Shown piece after piece: positions 9,160 through 16,963 of a stretch of 40,415 nt of DNA. The DNA is from DYEC01 sp034434695 (GTDB taxonomy: Bacteria; Chloroflexota; Anaerolineae; Anaerolineales; Anaerolineaceae). Below the pieces are notes generated by a model. That model saw only the letters and a list, made by a program, of their open reading frames with translations, searched no databases and was not told where the DNA came from. The stretch lies in NCBI GenBank assembly GCA_034434695.1, contig DAOTYY010000036.1:1-40415 (forward strand), read 5' to 3'. A program made the position numbers and the translations under genes. Positions within the stretch are counted from its first letter, which is position 1; each line of letters begins with the position of its first letter.

Positions 9160-9800
9160 GAATACAGTACATCCATCAGCCCGTCTTTCATTCCTTGCAT
9201 GTACGCCTGAAGCATACGTTCAGCAAGTGCCTCCGGCGTCATGGCATTGGAAGGCAGTTTGAACGGAACTTTGTTCCACAACGGCGTGTTTACTGCTGCC
9301 GGTCGCACTACCACCACCGTGCGGCGCAGTTCCTTGCGCAAAACCTCTGCCAGAGCCTCCAGTCCCGCTTTTGCCGCTACATAAGCGGACAAACCCGGCA
9401 GGCGCATCCGTTCATTGACAGCTCCCAGCAAGTATAAAGGCGCCTGTGATGAAAGTAATGGCAAACTAAAATGTACAGTATGATAAACACCGGTCAAATT
9501 CGCATCCAGAATGCGCCTCCAGGCTTCAGGCGTCATCTCACGAACCTGCGCTGCCACAATATCCCCGGCAGTATAAATCCACCAATCCACCGTGTCCACC
9601 TGTTGGGCGATAGCGGTCACGGTTGTCTGAACCATTGTGGGGTTGCCAAAGTCCGCCTCAAAAGCAAGCGGGGCAAATTCCTCGATTCCGTTCAGTCCGC
9701 GCGCGACAGCGATTACCTGCCAGCCTTCCGCTCTCAAGAGCCGTCCCAGCGCACCGCCAATACCGCCGCCTGCGCCCCAAATCAAAGCCGTTTTACTCAT
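9156..9800 (-). CDS. Short-chain dehydrogenase/reductase family protein
   Basis: A 214-residue SDR with the N-terminal dinucleotide loop IWGAGGGIGGALGRLL and the catalytic YVAAK near residues 139-143. The active-site Ser normally found 13 residues before the Tyr is not there: the stretch reads LLGAVNERMRLPGLSAY, with Ala at that place. Catalysis may therefore be weak, altered or lost. The protein is shorter than the usual 240-260 residues. It overlaps the peroxiredoxin gene by 8 nt and is translated within its tail. Substrate unknown. Confidence 0.85.
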   Translation of the reverse strand: MSKTALIWGAGGGIGGALGRLLRAEGWQVIAVARGLNGIEEFAPLAFEADFGNPTMVQTTVTAIAQQVDTVDWWIYTAGDIVAAQVREMTPEAWRRILDANLTGVYHTVHFSLPLLSSQAPLYLLGAVNERMRLPGLSAYVAAKAGLEALAEVLRKELRRTVVVVRPAAVNTPLWNKVPFKLPSNAMTPEALAERMLQAYMQGMKDGLMDVLYS

Positions 9801-10263
9801 GCTTCTCGTCCTCCACGATCTTCTGTAACACTGTCAGCACTTCACTGTTGGCAGGAATATCCGCCATTGAACGCCCGTAATGACGATAGCGAATCACTCC
9901 ACGCTTATCCACTACCAACACAGCGGGCATGCGTCCCAGTTTGAAAATATTGACCTCCTGGTTGTACAGTTCAGCTACTTTAGAGCCAACATCTGCTAAT
10001 CCAACAAAAGGCATCTGCTCATTCTCCCAAAACCGCCGAAAAGCGTTCGGTCCATCCGGTCCTACGGCTACAATCTCGGCATCAAGGCGTTGAAACGCCG
10101 CGTAATCCTGGCGCAACTGCGCCATATGTCGCCGGCAGAACGGTCAGGCAAAACCACGATTAAACACCAGCACAACATTTTTCCTGCCGCGAAAATCTGA
10201 AAGCCGCACAACCCGCCCGCTGGTATCGTTTAGTTCAAAATCTGGTGCAAATTTCTCGTCCAT
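9793..10263 (-). CDS. Peroxiredoxin-like selenoprotein (in-frame UGA at the catalytic Cys)
   Basis: Reading leftward from ATG 10263, which has a perfect AAGGAG seven bases upstream, the gene encodes 156 residues of the AhpC/TSA thioredoxin-fold family if one TGA is read through. The N-terminal part (MDEKFAPDFELNDTSGRVVR, then VVLVFNRGFA) is a normal peroxiredoxin start. Codon 40, at 10146-10144, is TGA and is followed by PFCRRHMAQLRQDY. Relatives have Cys at this position in a CPFC motif, so the product reads U-P-F-C. The remainder (AEIVAVGPDGP, PAVLVVDKRGVIRY) continues in frame without damage. A hairpin suitable as a SECIS lies downstream in the coding sequence. Conventional gene calling would start at Met47 (10125) and lose the active site. 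The expected role is thiol- or selenol-based reduction of peroxides or disulfides in the cytoplasm. A nonsense mutation or sequencing error is the alternative. Confidence 0.85.
10109..10124 (-). promoter_or_regulatory. Candidate bacterial SECIS hairpin
   Basis: On the minus strand the sequence TGGCGC-AGTT-GCGCCA forms a perfect 6-bp stem with an AGUU apical loop. The loop begins 26 nt after the UGA at 10146-10144. In the published bacterial SECIS model the apical loop lies roughly 16-37 nt after UGA and has a G among its first two bases; both hold here. The hairpin lies within the coding sequence, as bacterial SECIS elements do. Confidence 0.7.
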
Positions 10264-10279
10264 TTTAAATCTCCTTACC

Positions 10280-11245
10280 TCACTTTAGACCGTTTAAGAA
10301 TGACTGCACTGCTTGCAAAAACGCCTCAGGGCATTCATCCTGCGGCACGTGCCCACAAGCCGGTAGAACCGCCAATTGTGCGCCGGGTATCTGCTCTGCC
10401 AGATAGATGCTTTGCTCAGTTGGCACTACACGGTCGTCATCACCTGCAACGATGATAACCGGCATTTTCAATTCATCCACGCGCTCAGCCAACCCGGTAT
10501 CCTGTTCAGCTCGGCTGAATTCCCACAGGGCGCGTTCCCAATTTCTTACCCGCAATGGTTTGCGATAGCCTTCCATATCTTCACTTGTGACCGTAGAAGG
10601 ATCGTGCCAGGCAATTTCCACCATTTGCTTTTCCTGCCATTGAATCAAGCGCGCCAGCCAGGGACCCAGCCGGTCCATCTGCGGCGTGTGCAGCAAGAAT
10701 TGAAATACTCCCCACCAGCGCTGAGTTCGAATGATCGCCGGCGCAACCAGCACCAGCGCTTCCACACGTTGCGGATAGGTCAGCGCAGTCTGCACCGCCA
10801 CCGCACCGCCGGCAGAGTGACCGACGAGGATCACCCGCTCAATTCCGAGAGTATTCAACAGTCCTATTAACAAATCGGGCTGCGCTGCCAGACTATACGG
10901 GTTTTCCCCATTCCACTCGCCGGGCAGGGGACGCTCAGTCAACCCAAAAGCCGGGCGGTCGTATGCCAGCACCGTATAATCCTGTGTCAAAGGTTCGGTT
11001 ACCTTGCGCCAGGAAAAAGTGCTATCGGCAAAACCATGCACAAACACCAGTGCCGGTTCGCCAGAGCCGCTGATTTTGTAATGAATTTCGATTCCATTTA
11101 CTTCAACGAAGCGGCTGTCTGCATCCGCCAGTTCACGGGAAGACAATCGCTCTTCCTGTGAAGGCAAGGGAACCAATAATGGTGCAATGCTCATCAACAA
11201 AACTAGCACAAACAGCCCAAGAACAATATACCTAATCACCTGCAT
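10280..11245 (-). CDS. Membrane-anchored alpha/beta hydrolase
   Basis: About 321 residues from the ATG at 11245 (GGGGA upstream; a TTG at 11257 is in frame). Residues about 5-28 are a hydrophobic signal anchor, followed by a short linker and an alpha/beta hydrolase fold: oxyanion block VFVHGFADSTFSW, nucleophile elbow LVGHSAGGAVAVQ, acid in AGDDDRVVP and histidine in PACGHVPQDE. The triad is complete. The domain probably faces outside the membrane. Substrate unknown; esterase, lipase or haloalkane-dehalogenase-like activities are all possible. It sits 16 nt upstream of the selenoprotein gene and 1 nt downstream of another hydrolase in the same unit. Confidence 0.9.
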   Translation of the reverse strand: MQVIRYIVLGLFVLVLLMSIAPLLVPLPSQEERLSSRELADADSRFVEVNGIEIHYKISGSGEPALVFVHGFADSTFSWRKVTEPLTQDYTVLAYDRPAFGLTERPLPGEWNGENPYSLAAQPDLLIGLLNTLGIERVILVGHSAGGAVAVQTALTYPQRVEALVLVAPAIIRTQRWWGVFQFLLHTPQMDRLGPWLARLIQWQEKQMVEIAWHDPSTVTSEDMEGYRKPLRVRNWERALWEFSRAEQDTGLAERVDELKMPVIIVAGDDDRVVPTEQSIYLAEQIPGAQLAVLPACGHVPQDECPEAFLQAVQSFLNGLK

Positions 11246-11246
11246 T

Positions 11247-12014
11247 TTATTCCCCAATCGTTTTCAGCAAGGAAACCGTTGCTTCTACCACCTGTGCCTG
11301 CTGTTGCTGTACGGAAATGGTAGCCTTACCGTCTCCGGGCTGAGCTCCATAGTGACCAAACTGCGCATGATTGCCGCCCTCAATCGCTACCCAGCGCGTC
11401 TCAGCCGGCAACAGGGCGCGCGAAGCCTGGATTTTTTCCAACGTCGCTAACCCGTCATGGGTCGCATAAATTGAGACAACTTCTAACGAGCTGGAAGACA
11501 GATCATTGGCTTGTGCCGGGTATGCAGCCCAAAGCACCAGTCCCTGCACCCTTTCAGAGTGCTGATACGCAAACAACGCCGCCATGGCTCCACCTAGCGA
11601 ATGACCACCCACCGACCAGCGTCTCACTTCTGGAAACGCTGCCATCACTTCAGCCGCCCTACCCGGTGCAAAGAATGCCAGATTGAGCGGCATACGCACT
11701 AGGACAACAAAGTAACCATTTGCCGCAATCTGGCGCAATGGCAAGGCATAAGCGCGGTAGTCCACCCGTCCGCCCGGATAAAAGACCAGTCCTGTTTCGG
11801 TAATACCCGTTGCCGGGCTGAAAACAACCCACTTGGGTTCAACCTCAACAATCACTTTAGGATCGCTGCGAAGCGCATCCAGCGCCTCTGGTTGTGCCAT
11901 CATCGGGGTGTTCGCCCACAAGACAAAGACTATCAAACCAAGAGCCAGCAGTGAGCTGATGGCAAGCAAGATACTTTTCAATAGCTTCTTCCTTAGCTGG
12001 TTCACGATGTTCAT
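11247..12014 (-). CDS. Membrane-anchored alpha/beta hydrolase (dienelactone hydrolase-like)
   Basis: About 255 residues from the ATG at 12014 (a TTG at 12041 is in frame; neither has a good ribosome site). A basic N-terminus (QLRKKLLK) and a hydrophobic anchor (SILLAISSLLALGLIVFVLW) are followed by a single-domain hydrolase: VFYPGGRVDYRAYA, the elbow VGGHSLGGAMAALFA, the acid region YATHDGLA and IEGGNHAQFG for the histidine. This resembles the extracellular alpha/beta hydrolase family with the N-terminal V(V/I)FYPGG motif. It is the first gene of the leftward operon 12.0-8.7 kb and differs in type from its neighbour, so the pair is not a simple tandem duplication. Confidence 0.87.
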   Translation of the reverse strand: MNIVNQLRKKLLKSILLAISSLLALGLIVFVLWANTPMMAQPEALDALRSDPKVIVEVEPKWVVFSPATGITETGLVFYPGGRVDYRAYALPLRQIAANGYFVVLVRMPLNLAFFAPGRAAEVMAAFPEVRRWSVGGHSLGGAMAALFAYQHSERVQGLVLWAAYPAQANDLSSSSLEVVSIYATHDGLATLEKIQASRALLPAETRWVAIEGGNHAQFGHYGAQPGDGKATISVQQQQAQVVEATVSLLKTIGE

Positions 12015-12166
12015 TGTACATGTGAGGCAGGTCAAATACAAGCGCGTTTCAAATCAAGTTTATACAAAGATTGCACAAATTAAAACTTAAGTCTTTGTCT
12101 ATTGCAATGAAGCTCACAACTATCACTGAAAGTTTCAGTAAGTTCAGCAGATTCTGAATGGATGTC

Positions 12167-12859
12167 CTAAGCGTTTGCCAACTCTATTTTGGCTCGTTTC
12201 CAAACGGCGTCAAACATCGCCGCGGTCAAACGTCCGGTTTGTGTATTCTGACGGCTGGGGTGATAGGAAGCCAGTATCCAGGGATGATTTTCCCCTAACG
12301 AATAAAGCGCGCCATGTTGAAAGGTCAAATGTGACAACTCATTCCTCTGCGCCCGATAGATGCCAGCAATCTGGTCAAAAGCTACTCGCCCCAGCGCCAC
12401 GATGCCTCGCACCTGACGCAACAACGCCAGTTCACGCAATAGAAACGGGCGGCAGGCGGTAATCTCCTCCGGCAATGGACGGTTTTTCGGTGGGACACAG
12501 CGGCACACCGCAGTGATGAACGCATCGCGCATCTCCAATCCATCCAGACGATGGCTGGCGTATGGTTGACTGGCAAACCCAGCGCGGTAAAGCGCAGCAT
12601 ACAGAAAATCTCCCGAAGCGTCACCAGTGAACATGCGACCGGTACGGTTCGAACCGTGCGCTCCAGGGGCCAATCCAACGATCAAAAGACGAGCATGAGG
12701 GTCGCCAAAACCCGGAACTGGCTTGCCCCAGTAATCCCATTCTCGATAGGCGCGCCGCTTCTGACGCGCCACTTCCTCCCGCCAGACGACCAATCGGGGG
12801 CAGGCGCGGCAATGAACAATTTCATTGTTCAACGCATCCCATGCCAGATGCTCATTCAT
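12167..12859 (-). CDS. Family 5 (UdgB-type) uracil-DNA glycosylase
   Basis: A 230-residue DNA glycosylase of the iron-sulfur uracil-DNA glycosylase group. Motif A is GLAPGAHGSNRTGRMFTGD, the form seen in family 5 enzymes, which lack the usual polar catalytic residue. The second motif is ASYHPSRQNTQTG. Cysteines in HCRACPR near residue 17 and in VCRCVPP near 117 fit a 4Fe-4S site. Family members remove uracil, and often hypoxanthine or oxidised bases, from DNA. It starts 9 nt after queA ends and is the third gene of a ruvB-queA-udg unit, placing it with DNA repair. Confidence 0.92.
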   Translation of the reverse strand: MNEHLAWDALNNEIVHCRACPRLVVWREEVARQKRRAYREWDYWGKPVPGFGDPHARLLIVGLAPGAHGSNRTGRMFTGDASGDFLYAALYRAGFASQPYASHRLDGLEMRDAFITAVCRCVPPKNRPLPEEITACRPFLLRELALLRQVRGIVALGRVAFDQIAGIYRAQRNELSHLTFQHGALYSLGENHPWILASYHPSRQNTQTGRLTAAMFDAVWKRAKIELANA

Positions 12860-12868
12860 CTCTTTACT

Positions 12869-13888
12869 CTACAGAATTAACATTGCATCGCCAAACGAAT
12901 AGAAGCGATACCCTTTCTGGATAGCAATTTGGTAAGTTTCCAGAATGCGCTCGCGCCCCGCAAAGGCGCTGACCATCATGATCAGCGTCGAACGGGGCAA
13001 ATGAAAGTTGGTTATTAATGCATCCACCGCCCGAAACGTATACCCCGGCAGGATATACAGAGCCGTCGGACCGGCAAATACCCCCACCCGCTGACCCGGC
13101 ATCGCTGTCTGCGCTGCCGTTTCCAGCACGCGCACACTGGTAGTTCCAACAGCCACCACACGCCCGCCGCGTTGGGATGTTTCATTCACCCGTACTGCGG
13201 TTTCAGCGGGCATCTCGCACCACTCAGTATGAATAGGATGCTGGCGCGGGTCTTCTTCTGTAACCGGCGCAAAAGTGTCCAGCCCCACATGTAACGTCAC
13301 TGTAGCAAAACGAAGCCCTTTCGCCTGCAAATGTGCCATGAGCTCTGGCGTAAAGTGCAGCCCGGCGGTCGGTGCAGCCGCTGACCCGCTTTCTTTTGCA
13401 TAGACAGTTTGATAACGTTCGCGGTCTTTCAGCGGTTCGTGAATATACGGCGGCAGGGGCATCTCGCCGATATGTTCCAGATACGGCTCAATAGGATCGT
13501 CAAATCTGACTAAACGGCGCGCTCCGTTCAGCGCCGCTACCACTTCCACCGCCGGTCCTCCCTCCACTTGAAGACGCTTGCCGGGCATGACACGCTTTCC
13601 ACCCACCAGCGCTTCCCAGACGCGCTCATCTTCTTTGCGCAGCAGCAAAATTTCCACGCGCCCGCCGCTTTCCTTGCGCGCAAACAAGCGGGCCGGAATG
13701 ACGCGTGTTTGGTTAATCACCAGTAAATCACCAGGGTTCAGATAATTGCCGATGTTCCAGAAAATGGTATGTTCCAGCTCCGCTCGATCGCGGTGTAAGA
13801 CCAGCAGGCGTGAAGCGTGACGCGGCTCCACCGGCGTCTGCGCAATGCATTCTACGGGAAGATCATAATCGAAATCGGAGGTTTTCAC
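12869..13888 (-). CDS. queA: S-adenosylmethionine:tRNA ribosyltransferase-isomerase
   Basis: A 339-residue QueA, which transfers and isomerises the ribosyl group of SAM onto 7-aminomethyl-7-deazaguanine in tRNA to form epoxyqueuosine. It opens with the typical MKTSDFDYDLPVECIAQ and contains NQTRVIPARL, AAPTAGLHFT, HVGLDTFAPV and NFHLPRSTLIMMVSAFAG, all QueA blocks, at normal length. The start is a GTG that overlaps the ruvB stop by 4 nt, implying translational coupling. No other queuosine gene is in the window. Confidence 0.97.
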   Translation of the reverse strand: MKTSDFDYDLPVECIAQTPVEPRHASRLLVLHRDRAELEHTIFWNIGNYLNPGDLLVINQTRVIPARLFARKESGGRVEILLLRKEDERVWEALVGGKRVMPGKRLQVEGGPAVEVVAALNGARRLVRFDDPIEPYLEHIGEMPLPPYIHEPLKDRERYQTVYAKESGSAAAPTAGLHFTPELMAHLQAKGLRFATVTLHVGLDTFAPVTEEDPRQHPIHTEWCEMPAETAVRVNETSQRGGRVVAVGTTSVRVLETAAQTAMPGQRVGVFAGPTALYILPGYTFRAVDALITNFHLPRSTLIMMVSAFAGRERILETYQIAIQKGYRFYSFGDAMLIL

Positions 13889-14919
13889 GTATCAAACAAT
13901 CCCGGCTGTCGAGAAGCACCAGTATAAGTTAATCCAAGATGTTCATAAGCCTGCCGGGTTGCTACTCTACCCTGCGGTGTACGCTCCAGAAACCCTAATT
14001 GCAGTAAATACGGCTCCACCACGTCCATGATCGTATCTGGTTCTTCGCTGATGGATGCCGCAATTGTGCTCAATCCAACCGGACCGCCATTGTACTTTTC
14101 GATAATCGTACTCAACACCCGCCGGTCCACCTCATCCAACCCAAGTTGATCTACATTGAGCAGGTTGAGCGCCTCTGCCGCTACAACACCGGTAATCACT
14201 CCATCAGCGCGCACCTGCGCAAAATCGCGCACCCGCCGCAGCAGTCGCAGCCCAACACGCGGCGTGCCGCGCGCACGGCGGGCGATCTCAATCACACCGC
14301 TTTCCTCAATCCGGACAGCCAGAATGCGCGCGGCGCGCGCAATTACTTCTTGCATCGCCGCCAGATCATAGTAATCCAATCGGTACACAGCGCCGAAGCG
14401 TGCCCGAAGCGGCGCGCTGACCAGTGCCAGTCGTGTGGTCGCACCAATGACTGTAAAGCGCGGCAGTTTCAGGCGAATTGAACGGGCAGATGGTCCCTTG
14501 CCGATAATAATATCCAGGGCGAAATCTTCCATCGCTGGATACAATACCTCCTCCACCACCCGCCCCAGGCGATGAATTTCATCTACAAAAAGAATATCAC
14601 CGGCATGAAGATTGGTAAGAATAGCAGCCAGATCACCCGGACGCTCAACCGCCGGTCCAGCGGTAATCTTGATATTGACTCCCATTTCATTCGCCAGCAC
14701 ATGCGCCAACGTCGTCTTGCCTAGTCCGGGAGGGCCATAAAACAGTACATGATCCAGCGGCTCACCGCGCTGGCGCGCCGCGGCAATTAGGATAGAAAGA
14801 TTTTCTTTTACACCCACCTGACCAATGACTTCGTTCAGTGAACGAGGGCGCATTGCCTGATCCAAGCGGTCATCCGGTCGGGCTTCTGGTGCAATCAGAC
14901 GATTGGGTTGCTCGCTCAT
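13885..14919 (-). CDS. ruvB: Holliday junction branch migration ATPase RuvB
   Basis: A 344-residue RuvB from the ATG at 14919. The frame stays open upstream but that part has no RuvB character. Typical blocks: LRPRSLNEVIGQ-like start (MRPRSLNEVIG), Walker A FYGPPGLGKTTLA, Walker B ILFVDEIHRL, sensor 1 VIGATTRLALVSAPLRARFG, arginine-rich RGTPRVGLRLLRRVRDFA and the C-terminal winged helix EPDTIMDVVEPYLLQLGF. It powers branch migration with RuvA and RuvC; neither of those genes is present here. It is the first gene of the ruvB-queA-udg unit and diverges from upp across a 99-bp spacer. Confidence 0.97.
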   Translation of the reverse strand: MSEQPNRLIAPEARPDDRLDQAMRPRSLNEVIGQVGVKENLSILIAAARQRGEPLDHVLFYGPPGLGKTTLAHVLANEMGVNIKITAGPAVERPGDLAAILTNLHAGDILFVDEIHRLGRVVEEVLYPAMEDFALDIIIGKGPSARSIRLKLPRFTVIGATTRLALVSAPLRARFGAVYRLDYYDLAAMQEVIARAARILAVRIEESGVIEIARRARGTPRVGLRLLRRVRDFAQVRADGVITGVVAAEALNLLNVDQLGLDEVDRRVLSTIIEKYNGGPVGLSTIAASISEEPDTIMDVVEPYLLQLGFLERTPQGRVATRQAYEHLGLTYTGASRQPGLFDT

Positions 14920-14981
14920 GCCATTGATTATACCCGATGAGATCATTTGGGATTCATCCGGCAACCGCGCTCTTTTCGTTA

Positions 14982-14987
14982 TATAAT
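14982..14987 (+). promoter_or_regulatory. Possible -10 box for upp
   Basis: A perfect TATAAT lies 31 nt upstream of the upp start in the ruvB-upp divergent spacer. No convincing -35 hexamer is found at 16-18 bp, so this is a weak call. Confidence 0.4.
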
Positions 14988-15018
14988 CAGAAAAATCCTT
15001 CCTAACGAGGATGCCATT

Positions 15019-15648
15019 ATGTACCCAAATGTCTTTGTTTCCTCTCATCCACTGGTTGCACACAAACTCACCCTGCTACGCCGTATTACCACCGAACCCA
15101 AAAAATTCCGCGAATTGGTGCGAGAGCTGGCAGGCTTACTGGCTTATGAAGCAACACAAGACTTAAAAATCCGTCCCCTTGAAGTTGAAACCCCACTGGC
15201 TAAAATCACCGGTGCTGAGCTGGAAGAAAAAATCGGTCTGATTCCCATCCTGCGCGCCGGTTTGGGCATGGTAGAAGGCATCTGGGAGCTGATGCCATCG
15301 GCTGAAGTCTGGCATATTGGTCTCTACCGTGATGAGCGCACACTTCAACCCGTCCAGTACTATAACAAACTCCCTACCGGCGCAACTGTTCAGGTTTGTC
15401 TGATCCTTGATCCTATGCTGGCAACTGGCGGCTCTGCTGTTGCTACTGTGGATATCCTCAAGCGCTGGGGCGCAAAGCGAATCAAATTTGTTGGTCTGAT
15501 CGGTGTCCCAGAAGGAATTACCCATCTACACGAGAAGCATCCTGATGTTCCCATCCATCTGGCTGCGATTGACGACCACCTCAATGAAAAAGGCTATATC
15601 GTCCCTGGTTTAGGGGATGCCGGTGATCGCCAGTTTGGGACAGGGTAG
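15019..15648 (+). CDS. upp: Uracil phosphoribosyltransferase
   Basis: A 209-residue Upp that converts uracil and PRPP to UMP (pyrimidine salvage). It starts MYPNVFVSSHPLVAHKLTLL and contains EKIGLIPILRAGLGM, the PRPP-binding loop LDPMLATGGSAVATVDIL and the uracil-binding C-terminus GYIVPGLGDAGDRQFG. ACGAGG eight bases before the ATG at 15019 fixes the start; an in-frame ATG further up lacks such a site. It converges with moaA. Confidence 0.97.
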   Translation: MYPNVFVSSHPLVAHKLTLLRRITTEPKKFRELVRELAGLLAYEATQDLKIRPLEVETPLAKITGAELEEKIGLIPILRAGLGMVEGIWELMPSAEVWHIGLYRDERTLQPVQYYNKLPTGATVQVCLILDPMLATGGSAVATVDILKRWGAKRIKFVGLIGVPEGITHLHEKHPDVPIHLAAIDDHLNEKGYIVPGLGDAGDRQFGTG

Positions 15649-15705
15649 GCGCAAAAAGACTCTCACAGATTTCAGCAACCCGCGAGGGCCTTTAGGCTTA
15701 TCTTC

Positions 15706-16692
15706 TCAACCGCCTATTTGACGCATACACCTTGACATCGGACTGTGACTCAGCGCAAGCTCGTGTCCTTCTGGTTTAACTGAGATTGCCTGCTCCAGCA
15801 GAGGCAAAAGCTCTTCACCCGCCCGTAACGCCTGCAGAACCGGTATTTCGATGTCACTCAACAAACACGGTCGCAAGTGACCGTCCGCCGTCAGCCGAAG
15901 CCGATTGCAGCTCTGGCAGAAATGCTCTCCGATAGGAGAAATAAATCCCACAATCCCCTTTGCAGCGGGAATGCGATATTCCCGCGCCGGACCATTGCCC
16001 ACCTTCTTATTGACGGGCTGCAGATTCAGCGGAGCCAAAATCTCTCGCATCTCATAAACTGAAATATAGGCTTCCTCAGGCGCTGGAAAATGTTCGCCCC
16101 ATGAGGTCTGATTTTGTATCGGCATCATCTCGATAAAGCGCACATGCCAGGGGAACTGCAATGTCAACTTTGCCATCTGCATTAGCTCATCATCATTGAC
16201 CCCGCGCATGGCAACGACATTGATCTTAATCGGTGTCAACCCCACCCGCTCCGCTGCCCGAATTCCGTTCAAAACTTTCTCCAGCGAACCGCCACGCGTA
16301 ATACGCGCAAACTTTGCCGGATCGAGAGTATCCAGGCTCACATTCACCCGTTTCAACCCTGCTTTCGCTAGCGGCTGCGCCATTTTCTCCAGAAGCAGTC
16401 CATTGGTAGTCAGACTGATGTCCTCAATGCCCGGTATCTGTGCAATCATGTGCACCAGCACAGGCAAGTCCAGACGCACAAGTGGCTCACCACCCGTCAG
16501 GCGCACCTCACGAATGCCGTGTGCTGCTGCAACGCGCACAAGCTGGACGATCTCCTCATACCGCAAAATGTTCTCATGACTTTGCAGGGGGATGCCCTCG
16601 GCAGGCATACAATACACACAACGCAGGTTACAGCGGTCAGTTACCGAAATCCGCAGGTAAGTAATGGGGCGTCCAAAACGATCAATCAGCAT
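15706..16692 (-). CDS. moaA: GTP 3',8-cyclase (molybdenum cofactor biosynthesis)
   Basis: About 328 residues. This radical-SAM enzyme performs the first step of molybdenum cofactor synthesis, GTP to 3',8-cyclo-7,8-dihydro-GTP. The N-terminal cluster motif is TDRCNLRCVYCMP, the SAM-binding stretch VRLTGGEPLVR, and the second 4Fe-4S cluster uses FCQSCNRLRLTADGHLRPC. The protein ends in an Arg-Gln-Ile-Gly-Gly-type tail, which carries the conserved C-terminal double glycine. I chose the ATG at 16692 (MLIDRFGRPITYLRISVTD); a TTG at 16698 is possible. It diverges from the moeZ-like gene, consistent with a shared role in cofactor synthesis. No moaC, moaD, moaE or moeA is in the window. Confidence 0.96.
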   Translation of the reverse strand: MLIDRFGRPITYLRISVTDRCNLRCVYCMPAEGIPLQSHENILRYEEIVQLVRVAAAHGIREVRLTGGEPLVRLDLPVLVHMIAQIPGIEDISLTTNGLLLEKMAQPLAKAGLKRVNVSLDTLDPAKFARITRGGSLEKVLNGIRAAERVGLTPIKINVVAMRGVNDDELMQMAKLTLQFPWHVRFIEMMPIQNQTSWGEHFPAPEEAYISVYEMREILAPLNLQPVNKKVGNGPAREYRIPAAKGIVGFISPIGEHFCQSCNRLRLTADGHLRPCLLSDIEIPVLQALRAGEELLPLLEQAISVKPEGHELALSHSPMSRCMRQIGG

Positions 16693-16839
16693 AACCAAGC
16701 TTTTTTTGTTATCTGGTCAAATGAGTTTACTCCAACTTTTGATTGTATCACAAGCTCATCATAAATCTCTTTAGCGGACTTTTTTAGTCACATTTGTCCT
16801 GTATTATTAAGACAAATGGCCGAAAAATCCGCAACGGTT

Positions 16840-16869
16840 TTGCAGGTGTCGGTGCTTTTCTGGTATGAT
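16840..16869 (+). promoter_or_regulatory. Putative sigma70 promoter for the moeZ-like gene
   Basis: TTGCAG (16840-16845) and TATGAT (16864-16869) are separated by 18 bp, about 95 nt upstream of the chosen start. Otherwise the 271-bp moaA/moeZ spacer shows no riboswitch fold that I can support. Confidence 0.45.
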
Positions 16870-16963
16870 AATAAACGTTTGTTCTGGATAAGCAACCAAA
16901 CTAAGGACAGATGATGAAACTGCCCAAATGTCATTTGCCGATTGTGCTATAGTGGAGCATGAT

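Noticed and set aside
9793..10125. Short gene starting at Met47 of the peroxiredoxin
   Set aside because: It would lack the first strands and the catalytic motif, and has no ribosome site. The upstream frame with a perfect Shine-Dalgarno sequence and a UGA at the catalytic position explains the region better.
16699..16963. Possible molybdenum cofactor riboswitch between moaA and the moeZ-like gene
   Set aside because: I could not find a conserved multi-stem fold by eye; only a promoter-like pair of boxes is supported. A covariance-model search would decide.
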